Origin: an uncultured Clostridia bacterium
GTDB taxonomy: Bacteria > Bacillota > Clostridia > Christensenellales > Aristaeellaceae
Assembly: GCA_934667105.1 (NCBI GenBank)
Contig: CAKULG010000003.1
Location: 1 to 64,000 of the forward strand
Reading direction: 5' to 3'
Length of the DNA: 64,000 bases
Part shown: positions 40,535 to 49,396 of the stretch, one piece after another
Layout of the letters: each line of letters opens with the position of its first letter
Position numbering within the stretch: position 1 is the stretch's first letter
The notes under the pieces: generated by a model
Told to the model about the DNA's origin: nothing
The model's database searches: none
What the model saw: only the letters and a program-made list of their open reading frames with translations
Position numbers and translations under genes: made by a program

Positions 40535-42559
40535 TTACACCAGCAGCTCGGCCCTGCGAATAATGTGATCCTGATAGCACTTATCCAACTCCACGAAATA
40601 ACCGCTCCAGCCCCACACCCGGACGATCAGGTTTTTGTAATTTTCCGGGTGCTTCTGCGCGTCCAGCAGACGGTCGCGGTTGATGGTGTTCAGCTGGATT
40701 TCATGGCCGCCCCGCTGCACGAAGAATTGCACCAGCTGCGCCACCTTGCGGATGGATTCCTCCTGGGAGAACACGCTTTCGGAGAATTCGATGGTCAGCG
40801 GCCCGCCGTTGATAACCCGAGCCAACTCGGGCTTGGTGAAGGATTTAATCAGGGAAACGGGGCCGTTTAATTTAATATTCAGCGAAGGCGCGTAATTGGC
40901 AGGCAGAGGAACGCCTGCTTCCCGGCCGTCGGCGGTGGCCCCCAAGGCAGAAGCATGCTGGATGTAGAACAGCGCGGAGCCCGTCCCGGCGCGGACGATG
41001 CCGCCCCGTTCGTTTTTCAGGCCCTTGAGCGCGTCCGCAAAGGCAGCAAGCAGCCACACGGCGTATTGATCCGCCCGGTCGTCGTCATTGCCCATTTTGG
41101 GACAGTGATTTTTTAATTCATCGTGCAATTGATCGTAGCCGTTGAAGTTCGCGGCCATGGCGGCAAGCAGTTCCTGGGCGGAAACGCCTTCCTGGAACAC
41201 CGCGTGATCCACCGCCGCCAGCATATCGGCGGCTTCGGCAATACCGGTGCCGTGGAAGCCCCAATTGTTGTATTTGCAGCCCAGAGAAATATCCCGGGCG
41301 TTTTCCAGGCAGCCGTCAAAGAACAAGGAAAGGAAGGGGGAGGGGATCACATAGAGATTCGTCCGCTCCGCCATCATAGCCCGGGCGCGCTGGGAAAGCG
41401 CTTCCTGAACGCAGGCTTTCAGCTGCGCCATATCCGCGCAGGCGGGAAGCTGGCGGCGGATCACCTCGTCCACCACGTTTGCCAGGGGCATGGCTCCGAT
41501 ATTGGGAATTTCCATGCCTTTGCCCGGGACAATGAATTCCCAGCAGGCGGCCACAACGTAATCCCGCGCGTCCCGCTCGTCGTAGCCCAGGGCGGTCATA
41601 CCGGGAATGACCACGTCGTCGTTTTCATACTGCGGGAAACCCAGGCCCAACTTGGTCAGCTGCGTGCCCATTTCGTAGATTTCCAGGGGCGTGGCTTTGT
41701 TGACGCGCAGATTGATCTTGGGATCGATCAGGCGCAGCTCCCCGCAGGCCCGCAGGCACAGCCGGGAAAGCAGATTAAAGCCGTCTTCGCCATCGGGGGT
41801 CGCTCCGCCCAGCACCATACTCTGCCCGTTGTCGCCCTGCTGCAGGCCGGGATACAGATCGCTGTCCCGGTTGCAGGAAAGGAAGAAGGCTTCCAGCCAT
41901 TCAAAGGCGCTTTCCTCCGTTTCCCGGCCCGCCGCCAGATCGGCCGCCAGGTAGGGGAACATGTATTGATCGAAGCGTCCCAGGGTGTTGTGATAATCCC
42001 CTTCGCACCAGAACGCATAGTGCAGAATGCGCAGGGATTGCAGCGCTTCCCGGAAGGTGGCCGCCCCGTTGGCGGGAACGCGCTCCAGGGTATCCGCCAG
42101 GGCGGTCATGCCCTGCGCTCGGGCCGCCTGGGCATAGCGCCGGGCGAAATCCAGCACCGCGTCGATGGAAACGCGCATGGCCTGATGATAGGCGCTGTTC
42201 CCCAGCTCCGCCCGCAGGGCAAGCAGGCCCTTTTGAATCACCTTGCCAAAGTTGGGGGAAATATTGCTCACGTTGCCCAGCTCATGGATGAAATGGTTTT
42301 TGGAAATTTCCGCCCATTCCGCATCGTCGTAAATCCGGGGCAGGTTAGGCAGCGTGCGCGTCCCGGCGATCATTTCATCCGGGAAAAGGAAGGGCTGCTC
42401 CATTTCCAGCGCTTGCTTCAGCCGCAGCGCCGTGCGCATAAAATCGGGCAGGCTCTTTTCCCGGTAGGGCAGGGCAAGCCCCTCCGGCAGGGGGCGGCGA
42501 GCCTGATGATGACGCTTTTCCCATTGATAATCCTTGATTGCCTGAATACGATCGGTCAT
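40535..42559 (-). CDS. PFL-like glycyl-radical enzyme of unassigned substrate
   Basis: The ATG at 42559 gives 674 residues, shorter than the usual 780-850 of eliminase-type members. The radical glycine is Gly650 in RVWGWSGYF, a variant of the RVxGY motif. The thiyl cysteine is Cys339 in VAACWEF, replacing the common GCVE but keeping Cys and the general-base Glu two residues on. It is not a pyruvate formate-lyase (which has adjacent cysteines). The reaction should be an anaerobic C-C, C-O or C-N cleavage. The neighbouring MFS carrier upstream and the activase downstream form one operon. Confidence 0.87.
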   Translation of the reverse strand: MTDRIQAIKDYQWEKRHHQARRPLPEGLALPYREKSLPDFMRTALRLKQALEMEQPFLFPDEMIAGTRTLPNLPRIYDDAEWAEISKNHFIHELGNVSNISPNFGKVIQKGLLALRAELGNSAYHQAMRVSIDAVLDFARRYAQAARAQGMTALADTLERVPANGAATFREALQSLRILHYAFWCEGDYHNTLGRFDQYMFPYLAADLAAGRETEESAFEWLEAFFLSCNRDSDLYPGLQQGDNGQSMVLGGATPDGEDGFNLLSRLCLRACGELRLIDPKINLRVNKATPLEIYEMGTQLTKLGLGFPQYENDDVVIPGMTALGYDERDARDYVVAACWEFIVPGKGMEIPNIGAMPLANVVDEVIRRQLPACADMAQLKACVQEALSQRARAMMAERTNLYVIPSPFLSLFFDGCLENARDISLGCKYNNWGFHGTGIAEAADMLAAVDHAVFQEGVSAQELLAAMAANFNGYDQLHDELKNHCPKMGNDDDRADQYAVWLLAAFADALKGLKNERGGIVRAGTGSALFYIQHASALGATADGREAGVPLPANYAPSLNIKLNGPVSLIKSFTKPELARVINGGPLTIEFSESVFSQEESIRKVAQLVQFFVQRGGHEIQLNTINRDRLLDAQKHPENYKNLIVRVWGWSGYFVELDKCYQDHIIRRAELLV

Positions 42560-42594
42560 AAAAATACATCCTTTCAATTAATTAAATGAACGCA

Positions 42595-44157
42595 TTATTC
42601 CCGCGCGATGGAGGCCGCGCCGTTTTCCAGGGGCGCGAGCTGTTTTTTGCCAAGGAGCAGAATGAAGAAGCCTGCCAGGAACAGCGCCGACAGGCAAAGC
42701 ACGCCGTAGCTGGAGCGCCCCGTCCAGCCGCCCAGCAGCGAATAAAGCACCGGGCCCAGCACGGAAGCAAACTTACCGAAAATATCAAAGAAGCCGAAAA
42801 ATTCATTGGAGCGATCCTTGGGTACCAGCTTGCCGAAATAGGAGCGGGAAACCGCCTGAATACCCCCCTGCACGGTGCCAACCAGGAAGGCCATGCACCA
42901 GAACAGCAGCGAGGAGAAGGAAATCGCCTTGCGCAGATTTTCGGCAAGGGGCGCATGCGCGGCGTAGAAAGCGTCCGCCGCATTCAACAGGGCGACGGCG
43001 GAGGCGTCCGCATCCGTCTGTTCCGCCCGGTATTGGGCGAGCAACGCCGCGCCGTCCTCCTGCATAATGGCGTTTTCGCATTGCTTGCGAAGGGCGTCGA
43101 AGGCGGTGCGATCGGCGGCGTTCTGGGCGGCCTGCTCCGCCGCGGGGACAAACTGCGTTTCCAGCGCGGCTTCATAAGCCTCCTGATGGGGTTCCAGCGA
43201 GAAGCCCATGTAGAAGCCCACAACGCAGATCAGCGCATATACCAGAATGGCCAGCATCAGCGCCCGGCGGGCGGTAATTTTCCCCGCCAGATTGGAAAAG
43301 CCGATGGAGCAGGGAACCGCCACAATCTGCGTTACCAGCAGTGCCAGAATCATGCCCACCGTGCCCAGACCCAGCACCGTGCCATAGGCGGTGGAAATGC
43401 TGATGATGGTGCCCACGCCGTCGATATAGAAGAAATAGGCGATTACGAAAATCAGCAGGCCCTTGCTGTGGAAAATGTCCCGGGCCGTGGCGACGATATT
43501 ATGCAGCGTGCGGCGAACGGAATGATCCTCGCTGTGCTCGATATAGTGGGTCTGCTCCACATGCTTCAGGAAGGGAATGGAGAAAACCAGCCACCACACG
43601 CTGGTTATCAGAATGGAGAATTTCTGCGCCACCGGGCTGGAATAGCCCAGCAGCAGCAGCATAGCGATGGAAAGCAGGAAGGGGATGGTGCTGCCGCCGA
43701 TATAGCCCATGGCGTAGCCCCAGGAGGACACCTTGTCCATCCGGCTGTCGTCGGTCACATCCGTCAGGAAGGAATCGTAGAACAAATTGGAGCCCGAGAA
43801 GCCGATGCGGCTGACGATATACCCCAGCAGCATCACGCGCCAATCGTTGGTGAGCGCGATAAGGGCGGTGAAAATGACGCCCGCCAGCATGAAGCCCGTA
43901 AACAGCTTCTTTTTCATGCCCTTGTAATCCGCCACGGCGCCCAGCAGCGGGGCCAGCACCGCCACCAGGAACGTGGCGATAGAGGTGGCGTAGCCCCACC
44001 AGATATCCCCGGCTTCCCCGGCGATGCTTACGAAAATGGTGGGAAAAATTGCGGCCATGATGTTCGTGGCGTAGACGGAATTCGCCCAGTCGTAGAGAAT
44101 CCAGCTCCATTCCTTTTTCGTAAACCGGCGTTTCTTTTCCGCTTTCGGCTTTTCCAT
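42595..44157 (-). CDS. MFS transporter of the UMF1/Atg22-like family
   Basis: The ATG at 44157 (AAGGGGG 7 bases upstream) gives 520 residues with about 12 membrane segments. WSWILYDWANSVYATNIMA at the N-terminus is the UMF1 signature, and APLLGAVADYKGMKKK is the loop 2-3 motif. Between membrane segments 8 and 9, about residues 310-400, there is a hydrophilic, Ala- and Glu-rich insert that family members of about 420 residues lack. It is 36 bases upstream of the glycyl-radical enzyme gene, so it probably imports that enzyme's substrate. Confidence 0.88.
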   Translation of the reverse strand: MEKPKAEKKRRFTKKEWSWILYDWANSVYATNIMAAIFPTIFVSIAGEAGDIWWGYATSIATFLVAVLAPLLGAVADYKGMKKKLFTGFMLAGVIFTALIALTNDWRVMLLGYIVSRIGFSGSNLFYDSFLTDVTDDSRMDKVSSWGYAMGYIGGSTIPFLLSIAMLLLLGYSSPVAQKFSILITSVWWLVFSIPFLKHVEQTHYIEHSEDHSVRRTLHNIVATARDIFHSKGLLIFVIAYFFYIDGVGTIISISTAYGTVLGLGTVGMILALLVTQIVAVPCSIGFSNLAGKITARRALMLAILVYALICVVGFYMGFSLEPHQEAYEAALETQFVPAAEQAAQNAADRTAFDALRKQCENAIMQEDGAALLAQYRAEQTDADASAVALLNAADAFYAAHAPLAENLRKAISFSSLLFWCMAFLVGTVQGGIQAVSRSYFGKLVPKDRSNEFFGFFDIFGKFASVLGPVLYSLLGGWTGRSSYGVLCLSALFLAGFFILLLGKKQLAPLENGAASIARE

Positions 44158-44305
44158 TTCTGTTCCCCCTTTGATACGGCGATTTCCCTTATTTACCAAA
44201 ACCCGCATAAAATTATTATACAGGATTCCGCCGTTTTTGCAAGCGCTTTTGGATAATTCCGTGGGAATATTTGCATAGAATAGGGGCGTAAGGGGAGGGG
44301 ATGAG

Positions 44306-44740
44306 ATGCGCGCCTTTTTTCAGAATTCCTGGGATGTGGCGGCCCGCTTGGCCGCGGCCGCCGCGGCGTTTATGGGGGGCGGCAATCTGCGCGCGCTGTG
44401 CCTGCTGATGATTATGGATTACGTTCTGGGCGTTTCTCTGGCGCTGCTGGGAAAGAGCACAAAAACCCCCGACGGCAGGCTGTCCGCCCGGGCCAGCTTT
44501 AAGGGCCTCTTGCAAAAGGCCACTATGCTGGGGGTGATCTTTCTGGCCGCGGCGCTGGATCGAATCGCCGGGCAGGCCGATCTGCTGCGCCGGGCCGCCG
44601 TTGGCTTTTATATTTGCAACGAGGCCATTAGTCTGCTGGAAAACGCCGCACGCCTGGGCATTCCCATCCCCGCGTTTCTGCGCCGGGCCCTCAGCACGCT
44701 AAACAAAAATCAGGAAACGCCGGCTGGAAATATTCGGTAA
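44306..44740 (+). CDS. Phage-holin-family membrane protein
   Basis: The 144-residue protein has three or four predicted membrane segments and the phage-holin-4 pattern LMIMDYVLGVSLAL followed by SARASFKGLLQKATMLGVIFLAAALD. The ATG has an AGGGGAGGGG site. No endolysin or other phage gene is near, so this is an orphan chromosomal copy, common in Clostridia. It may act in spore or wall processes with the SH3-repeat protein downstream; this is a guess from position only. Confidence 0.8.
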   Translation: MRAFFQNSWDVAARLAAAAAAFMGGGNLRALCLLMIMDYVLGVSLALLGKSTKTPDGRLSARASFKGLLQKATMLGVIFLAAALDRIAGQADLLRRAAVGFYICNEAISLLENAARLGIPIPAFLRRALSTLNKNQETPAGNIR

Positions 44741-44822
44741 AGCGTGAACTGCGCAACAGCCGTCTCTTCCGTTTGTTTACAGGATTTGGAGAAACAGACG
44801 AAAAGATCACATCTTCCACATT

Positions 44823-44858
44823 CTGGTAAATAGCTGCTTTTTTGACAACTATTACCAG
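44823..44858. repeat. Inverted repeat upstream of the SH3-domain gene
   Basis: CTGGTAAATAG pairs with CTATTACCAG (one bulge) around a 15-base loop containing TTGACA. It could be an operator or the weak end of the holin transcript. The rest of the 216-bp gap shows no gene. Confidence 0.4.
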
Positions 44859-44956
44859 GAAAACGGCCGCTTTTTCAGGAACGGCGAGGCCGGGTTGCTC
44901 GTATTTGTTGTGTACGGCAGATGCCGATACAACAATTACTAAAGGAGGAATTCCCC

Positions 44957-45658
44957 ATGAACACGCAAAAGAGCAAACGTTTCCTTTCGGCCATGCTGTC
45001 CCTGGCGCTGTGCGCCGCCCCCGTGCTGGGCTCCGCCAGCGAATACGCCACCGTGAAGGGCGGCGGGCTGAACCTGCGGCAGACCCCCTCTCTGGAGGCC
45101 AAGGTGCTGGGCCAGTACTGGACGGGCACCTGGGTGGAGATTCTGAAAACGGGCGACACCTGGTGCAAGGTGAAGGTGGCGGGCAAGACCGGCTACATGA
45201 TGAGCAAATTTCTCAAGGGCGCTTCCTCAGGCGATACGCTTTATGTGCGCACCAATACGGGCATCGGCCTGAACCTGCGCGAAGCCCCCGCCGCGGACGC
45301 CAAGATCATCACCTCCTATCCCATCGATACCGCCGTCACCATTTTGCAGCGCGGCAGCGTGTGGCACAAGGTGAAGGTGGGCGAGAACACGGGCTATATG
45401 GCCAGCCGGTATCTCAAGGCCGCCAAAGCGCCCTCCTACACCAAGCCCGTTACCCCCTTTACCGCCACCCTCAAGAACATTAACGGCGGCAGCGTGGTGA
45501 ATTTCCGTCTTTATCCGGGCATGAAAACCAAGATTCTCCGCACCGTGCCCGTGGGCACGCAGGTGAAGGTGCTGGAAATGGGCGAAAACTGGTCGAAGGT
45601 TGAGCTGGACGGCCAGCAGGGCTATGTGAGCACTTATTTCCTGGCGTACAAAAAATAA
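44957..45658 (+). CDS. Secreted protein with three bacterial SH3 domains
   Basis: The ATG at 44957 has AAAGGAGG 8 bases upstream; the frame's earlier ATG lacks one. The 233-residue protein has a signal peptide (NTQKSKRFLSAMLSLALCAA, cut near SAS) and three SH3b repeats: about 30-90 (GGGLNLRQTPSLEAKVLG), 95-160 (GIGLNLREAPAADAKII) and 175-233 (VVNFRLYPGMKTKILR). Each ends with a WxKV-GYM or GYV segment. SH3b domains bind peptidoglycan. No catalytic domain follows, so it is a wall-binding or spore-surface protein rather than a hydrolase. Confidence 0.88.
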   Translation: MNTQKSKRFLSAMLSLALCAAPVLGSASEYATVKGGGLNLRQTPSLEAKVLGQYWTGTWVEILKTGDTWCKVKVAGKTGYMMSKFLKGASSGDTLYVRTNTGIGLNLREAPAADAKIITSYPIDTAVTILQRGSVWHKVKVGENTGYMASRYLKAAKAPSYTKPVTPFTATLKNINGGSVVNFRLYPGMKTKILRTVPVGTQVKVLEMGENWSKVELDGQQGYVSTYFLAYKK

Positions 45659-45688
45659 TCAGAGGTGATCCTTCGAAGGAATAGAAAA

Positions 45689-45731
45689 GAAGCCGGCGAC
45701 CGCGCAGAAAGGCCGCCGGCTTCGCTTTTTT
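45689..45731 (+). terminator. Intrinsic terminator after the SH3-domain gene
   Basis: GAAGCCGGCG (45689-45698) pairs with CGCCGGCTTC (45714-45723), followed by GCTTTTTT. Confidence 0.85.
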
Positions 45732-45760
45732 GCGGGATTCCGCTATTTTCCGCGCCGGTG

Positions 45761-45795
45761 TTCGACCCCTGTGAACCTATTTGCGCCGCTATAAT
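45761..45795 (+). promoter_or_regulatory. Probable spoIIE promoter with Spo0A-box-like element
   Basis: TATAAT at 45790-45795 is preceded, 23 bp upstream, by TTCGACC, which is one mismatch from a reversed Spo0A box (TTCGNCA). Spo0A-activated promoters of Bacillus, including spoIIE, also have unusually long spacing. Tentative. Confidence 0.35.
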
Positions 45796-45827
45796 AACGC
45801 TATTCCGGAAACGGAGGAGGAATATGC

Positions 45828-48185
45828 ATGCAAACGGCGCCGGTTCGTTTCAAGGGGCGAAAGCGCTCCTTTCATCGCCTGTTTTCCCGCGTTTCTCCCG
45901 GCTGCTCCGGCGCGCTGCGCCGGGCGGGGCGGCTTTTGCCGGGCGGGGCGGCTTTTTTCCTGCTGAGCATCGCCCAGTGTTTTTCCGTGCCCGCGCCTTA
46001 CGCGCTCTGCTGCCTGATCGCCCTGGTTTATGAAGGCATACGCCCTCGGGGTGCGTGGCTGGGCCTGGGGCTTGGGCTGGGCTGCCGCCTGCTTTGGGGC
46101 ATCGATCCCGATCTTGGGCAATACGCCGCCTGCCTGCTCTGCCTTCCGCTTATGCGATTCGACCCGCGAACGAAGGGCATGCGCCGCTTGATCGCGGTGC
46201 TTTTGCTGCTTGTCCGGGCGCTTCCCGGGGCGCTGCGGGCCGCCAACGCCCAGCAGCTGATCCTGCAGGGCGCGGGGCTTGCCATGGGGCTGGCCGCGCT
46301 GCCCGCCCTTCGCCGCGCCGCGCGGCTGCTGCACGCACGGGAAAAGGAACTGACGGGGGACGATCTGCTCTGTCTGCTTCTGCCCGGGCTGCTGCTGCTG
46401 ACGGGGGCCGCCCGGCTTTCCCTTGCCGGGCTGAACGTGGGGTATATGCTTTCTGTTTTCGCATCGCTGCTTCTTTCCTGGATGCTGGGAGGAAAAACGG
46501 GCGTTTGCGCGGGGCTATGCTGCGGGCTGGCGCTGATGACCGGCGGACAGAGCGCCCTGTATCTGGTAAACCTGACCTTCGGCGGGCTGCTGGCGGGGCT
46601 GCTTCAGGGAAAGCCGCGGCCGCTGGCGAGCCTGGGCTATCTGCTGGCGTCGCTGGCGGCGGCGTATCTATCCGCGCTGAATTTTTATCCGCCCCTTTTC
46701 TTTGCCACGGCGGTGGGCGCGCTTGCCTTCAGCCTGCTTCCCGAGCGGGCGCTTCGCCGGCTTTCCCGCCTGGTGCGAAAGCTGGTTTGCAGCCGTCCAC
46801 AGGAAAATGCCTATACGCGCTTGCGCATGCAGCGCTGGGTGCGGGCTATTGATTCCATCGCGGCGGCGCTGCCCCATCCTCAGCCCCCGGCGGCGGAGGA
46901 AACGGGGGAGAGCGAGGCGGTGGGCGAACGGTTGTGCCAGGAATGCGACCGGCTGCCCATCTGCTGGCGAGATCAATACGAGCAGACAAAGGCGGGCATG
47001 GAGGCGTTGGCCCGGCGAGAGACGGGGGACGACGGGTATCTGGACGTTATCAATCGCTATTTTTCTGCCTGCACGCGGATTTCCCGCATTCCTGGTATTT
47101 TGGAGGAACTGGATGAAAAAAGGCGGCAGGCTACGCAGCGCGTTCTGTGCGCGGATTACGAACGGGATATGCTGCAAACGCATCTGACGGCGCTTTCCCA
47201 GGCGGCGCAGCGTATCAGCCTGGAGGGCGCGCTGGGCGGCGAGGAGGAAAACGAATGGCTGGCACTGGTGGAGGAGGCGCTGCAAAGCCTACGCTTCCCC
47301 GGGCGGGCGGCCTTTGTGAAAAAAGTGGACGGGCGCATGCTGATCTGCCTGCAATACGAGCCGCTGGCCCTACGCCCCACGGCCAACGACGGCCTGGCCC
47401 GGCACATCGGCGTGCGGTTGGGGCTGAAATTACAGGTGACGGAGCAATCGGGCGGGCGCATCCTGCTGGAGGAGGAGCCGCCATTGCGCATTCTCACCGG
47501 CATGGCCACTGCCTGCGCCGTATCGCCCGAGCGTAAGCGCGCGGCCGGAAAGCCCCTGGATAATGGCGACGCGGTGCTGGTGGAGCCGCTTTCGGGCGGG
47601 CGCGTGCTGCTGGCCCTCAGCGACGGTATGGGCCACGGCACAGGGGCGCAGCATGAAAGCAAAAAAACGCTGGAACTACTTTCTCTCTGCATGGAGGCGG
47701 GCTACACCCGGGCCCAGGCTATGACGGCGGTGAACGGCTCCATGCTTTCCGCCACGGGCGGCGAGAAATTCGCTACGGTGGATCTGTGCCTGGTGGATTT
47801 ATGGAGCGGCGAGGCGGCCATGAATAAGCTGGGGGCCTGCGCCTCGCTTCTGGCGCAGGGGCAGAAAATCCAGTGGATCGAGGGCGCGGCCCTGCCCCTG
47901 GGCATTATTGAGCATGTGGTTCCCATGGAGCATCGCTTTTCCCTGGGCGAGGGAGATTTGCTGCTGCTGATGAGCGACGGCATTATGGATGCGTTTGAAA
48001 ATGAGGAGGACGTGACCGCGATTTTGCGCCAGTGCCGCGGAGACACGCCTCAGCATATCGCGGACGCCATTCTTCGGGAGGCCCTGGCGCAGCGGGACGG
48101 CCTGCCTCCGGACGACATGACCGTGCTGTGCGGCTGGGTCTATCAGCCCCATGCGGAAAAGAAAAGAAGCGCGGAAATTGCCTGA
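45828..48185 (+). CDS. spoIIE: SpoIIE, sporulation phosphatase
   Basis: The 785-residue protein has an N-terminal block of about ten membrane segments (45-320), a cytoplasmic linker with a conserved cysteine cluster (LCQECDRLPICW), and a C-terminal PP2C-type phosphatase (about 560-780) with SDGMGHGTGAQHESKKTLEL, VDLCLVDLW and LLLMSDGIMDAFE. Bacillus SpoIIE has 827 residues and the same plan. It dephosphorylates SpoIIAA to activate sigma F and helps place the polar septum. GGAGGAGG precedes the ATG by 7 bases. spoIIAA-spoIIAB lie 6 kb upstream on the same strand. Confidence 0.94.
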   Translation: MQTAPVRFKGRKRSFHRLFSRVSPGCSGALRRAGRLLPGGAAFFLLSIAQCFSVPAPYALCCLIALVYEGIRPRGAWLGLGLGLGCRLLWGIDPDLGQYAACLLCLPLMRFDPRTKGMRRLIAVLLLLVRALPGALRAANAQQLILQGAGLAMGLAALPALRRAARLLHAREKELTGDDLLCLLLPGLLLLTGAARLSLAGLNVGYMLSVFASLLLSWMLGGKTGVCAGLCCGLALMTGGQSALYLVNLTFGGLLAGLLQGKPRPLASLGYLLASLAAAYLSALNFYPPLFFATAVGALAFSLLPERALRRLSRLVRKLVCSRPQENAYTRLRMQRWVRAIDSIAAALPHPQPPAAEETGESEAVGERLCQECDRLPICWRDQYEQTKAGMEALARRETGDDGYLDVINRYFSACTRISRIPGILEELDEKRRQATQRVLCADYERDMLQTHLTALSQAAQRISLEGALGGEEENEWLALVEEALQSLRFPGRAAFVKKVDGRMLICLQYEPLALRPTANDGLARHIGVRLGLKLQVTEQSGGRILLEEEPPLRILTGMATACAVSPERKRAAGKPLDNGDAVLVEPLSGGRVLLALSDGMGHGTGAQHESKKTLELLSLCMEAGYTRAQAMTAVNGSMLSATGGEKFATVDLCLVDLWSGEAAMNKLGACASLLAQGQKIQWIEGAALPLGIIEHVVPMEHRFSLGEGDLLLLMSDGIMDAFENEEDVTAILRQCRGDTPQHIADAILREALAQRDGLPPDDMTVLCGWVYQPHAEKKRSAEIA

Positions 48186-48208
48186 AGACGGACATAAAAA
48201 ACGAAAAT

Positions 48209-48285
48209 AAGCGGGGAAAATCCTTCTAAGAATTGCTTGTTCATCCCCAAAAGGGACGATGCTCATCAGAAGGGTTTCCCCGCTT
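48209..48285. terminator. Long bidirectional terminator between spoIIE and the LeuB-like gene
   Basis: The 5' arm at 48209-48227 (AAGCGGGGAAAATCCTTCT) pairs with the 3' arm at 48268-48285 around a 40-base loop that has its own small hairpin. On the minus strand a T-rich tail (ATTTTCGTTTTTT) follows. The rest of the 218-bp gap contains no gene that I can support. Confidence 0.7.
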
Positions 48286-48403
48286 CTTTCTCCAAGAAAG
48301 CTATATGGATTTAGGCAGAAGCAGAAGAATACAGCATCTCCATCTACAAAAACGCATTTCGTTCGCCATAGTCGCTGCTTTTTGTTTTTGTAATGCTTTT
48401 GAT

Positions 48404-49360
48404 TTAATGCGAAAATAGGGATTTTCCGGCCAATTCCCCCGCTACGGCGATTTGTTCCCCCACGCGGGATACGATCTGCTCCGGCGTGACGCGGGAATCC
48501 TCCGCCCAATCGGCGCCCTTGCGTGCGGAGATAAACACATTGTTCAGCGCCGCCTCCACGCAGGAGGCTTCCCTGGACAGGCCCAGAGCAAACCGAAGCA
48601 GATTCGCCACGGCCCGCACCATGCCGAACGCCGCCAGCGTATCCTCCGCATCCTCCGGAGGCGGGCAGGGGGCGTACACCCCCGTTTCTTCATCAAAGGC
48701 GGCGGCGTGAATGACGGCGGGACGGGAGCAAAGCGCCGCGGCGGAGGCGGAAAAAATACCGCCCGCATAGGGCGGGCAGAGCAGCACGCCCAGCCCGGAG
48801 GGATCGGTTATCAGCATCCGGGCGGCCTCCGGCGCGGAAAGGGAGGATAATCGAACGCTCAAACGGCGTGCGGCCTGGGCCTGCACCGCGGCATCCCATG
48901 CCGCCTTCGCCGCGCCCTGAGGCGCTATCGCCGTAATGTGCGTTTCCGTTTCCTGGGCAAAGCGAAAGGCGCTTTCCATGGCCCCCGCCAGCGTTTCCGC
49001 GTCCAGGGAGAGCACGCGGGCAAGCCACAGGGAAACAGGGGGTTCGTGGCGGCCGCACAGCGCGTCCGGCACGCAGAAGGAGCGAATCTCCAGTGGGAGA
49101 TTCAGCGCGTCGTAAAGCGCCTCCGTTCCCGGCCCCTCCCCGTCGCCCAGCAGCACGGCCTGGCATTTTTCACAGGCGGCCACGGCTTCTTCCGTCAGCG
49201 GCTCCTGATACGTCTGAAGCGACTGCTCCCCGATTTTTTCCCGCAGCAGGGAAAAGCTGTGCTGAAAGGCGGCGGAAACGTCGGTGAGCACCTGCTCGGC
49301 GCACCGGCACAGCGCTTCGCCCCGGGCGCTGCCCGGAAGCAGCATAATTTTGGCGTGCAC
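48404..49360 (-). CDS. Degenerate isopropylmalate/isocitrate-dehydrogenase-like protein
   Basis: The 318-residue protein starts at GTG with AAAGGATG eight bases upstream. Its order follows LeuB: LLPGSARGEAL in place of LLPGDGIGPE, AVLLGDGEGPGTEALYD for the ILLGAVGGPKWD region, then LNLPLEIRSF for LDLYANLRP, and a C-terminal FGMVRAVANLLRFALGLSRE that resembles the family's SAAMMLRYSFGL helix. The metal-binding aspartates (GDILSDE becomes GGIFSAS) and the NAD loop HGSAPDIAGK are absent. It is therefore probably a non-catalytic relative. It follows pyrR by 36 bases. Remote similarity is my reading and has not been tested. Confidence 0.55.
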   Translation of the reverse strand: MHAKIMLLPGSARGEALCRCAEQVLTDVSAAFQHSFSLLREKIGEQSLQTYQEPLTEEAVAACEKCQAVLLGDGEGPGTEALYDALNLPLEIRSFCVPDALCGRHEPPVSLWLARVLSLDAETLAGAMESAFRFAQETETHITAIAPQGAAKAAWDAAVQAQAARRLSVRLSSLSAPEAARMLITDPSGLGVLLCPPYAGGIFSASAAALCSRPAVIHAAAFDEETGVYAPCPPPEDAEDTLAAFGMVRAVANLLRFALGLSREASCVEAALNNVFISARKGADWAEDSRVTPEQIVSRVGEQIAVAGELAGKSLFSH

Positions 49361-49396
49361 GATCGAATCATCCTTTGTGGAAAGAATAAGGGCGTT

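Noticed and set aside
44306..48185. Prophage remnant suggested by the holin gene
   Set aside because: No terminase, capsid, integrase or endolysin genes nearby; spoIIE and chromosomal genes flank it.
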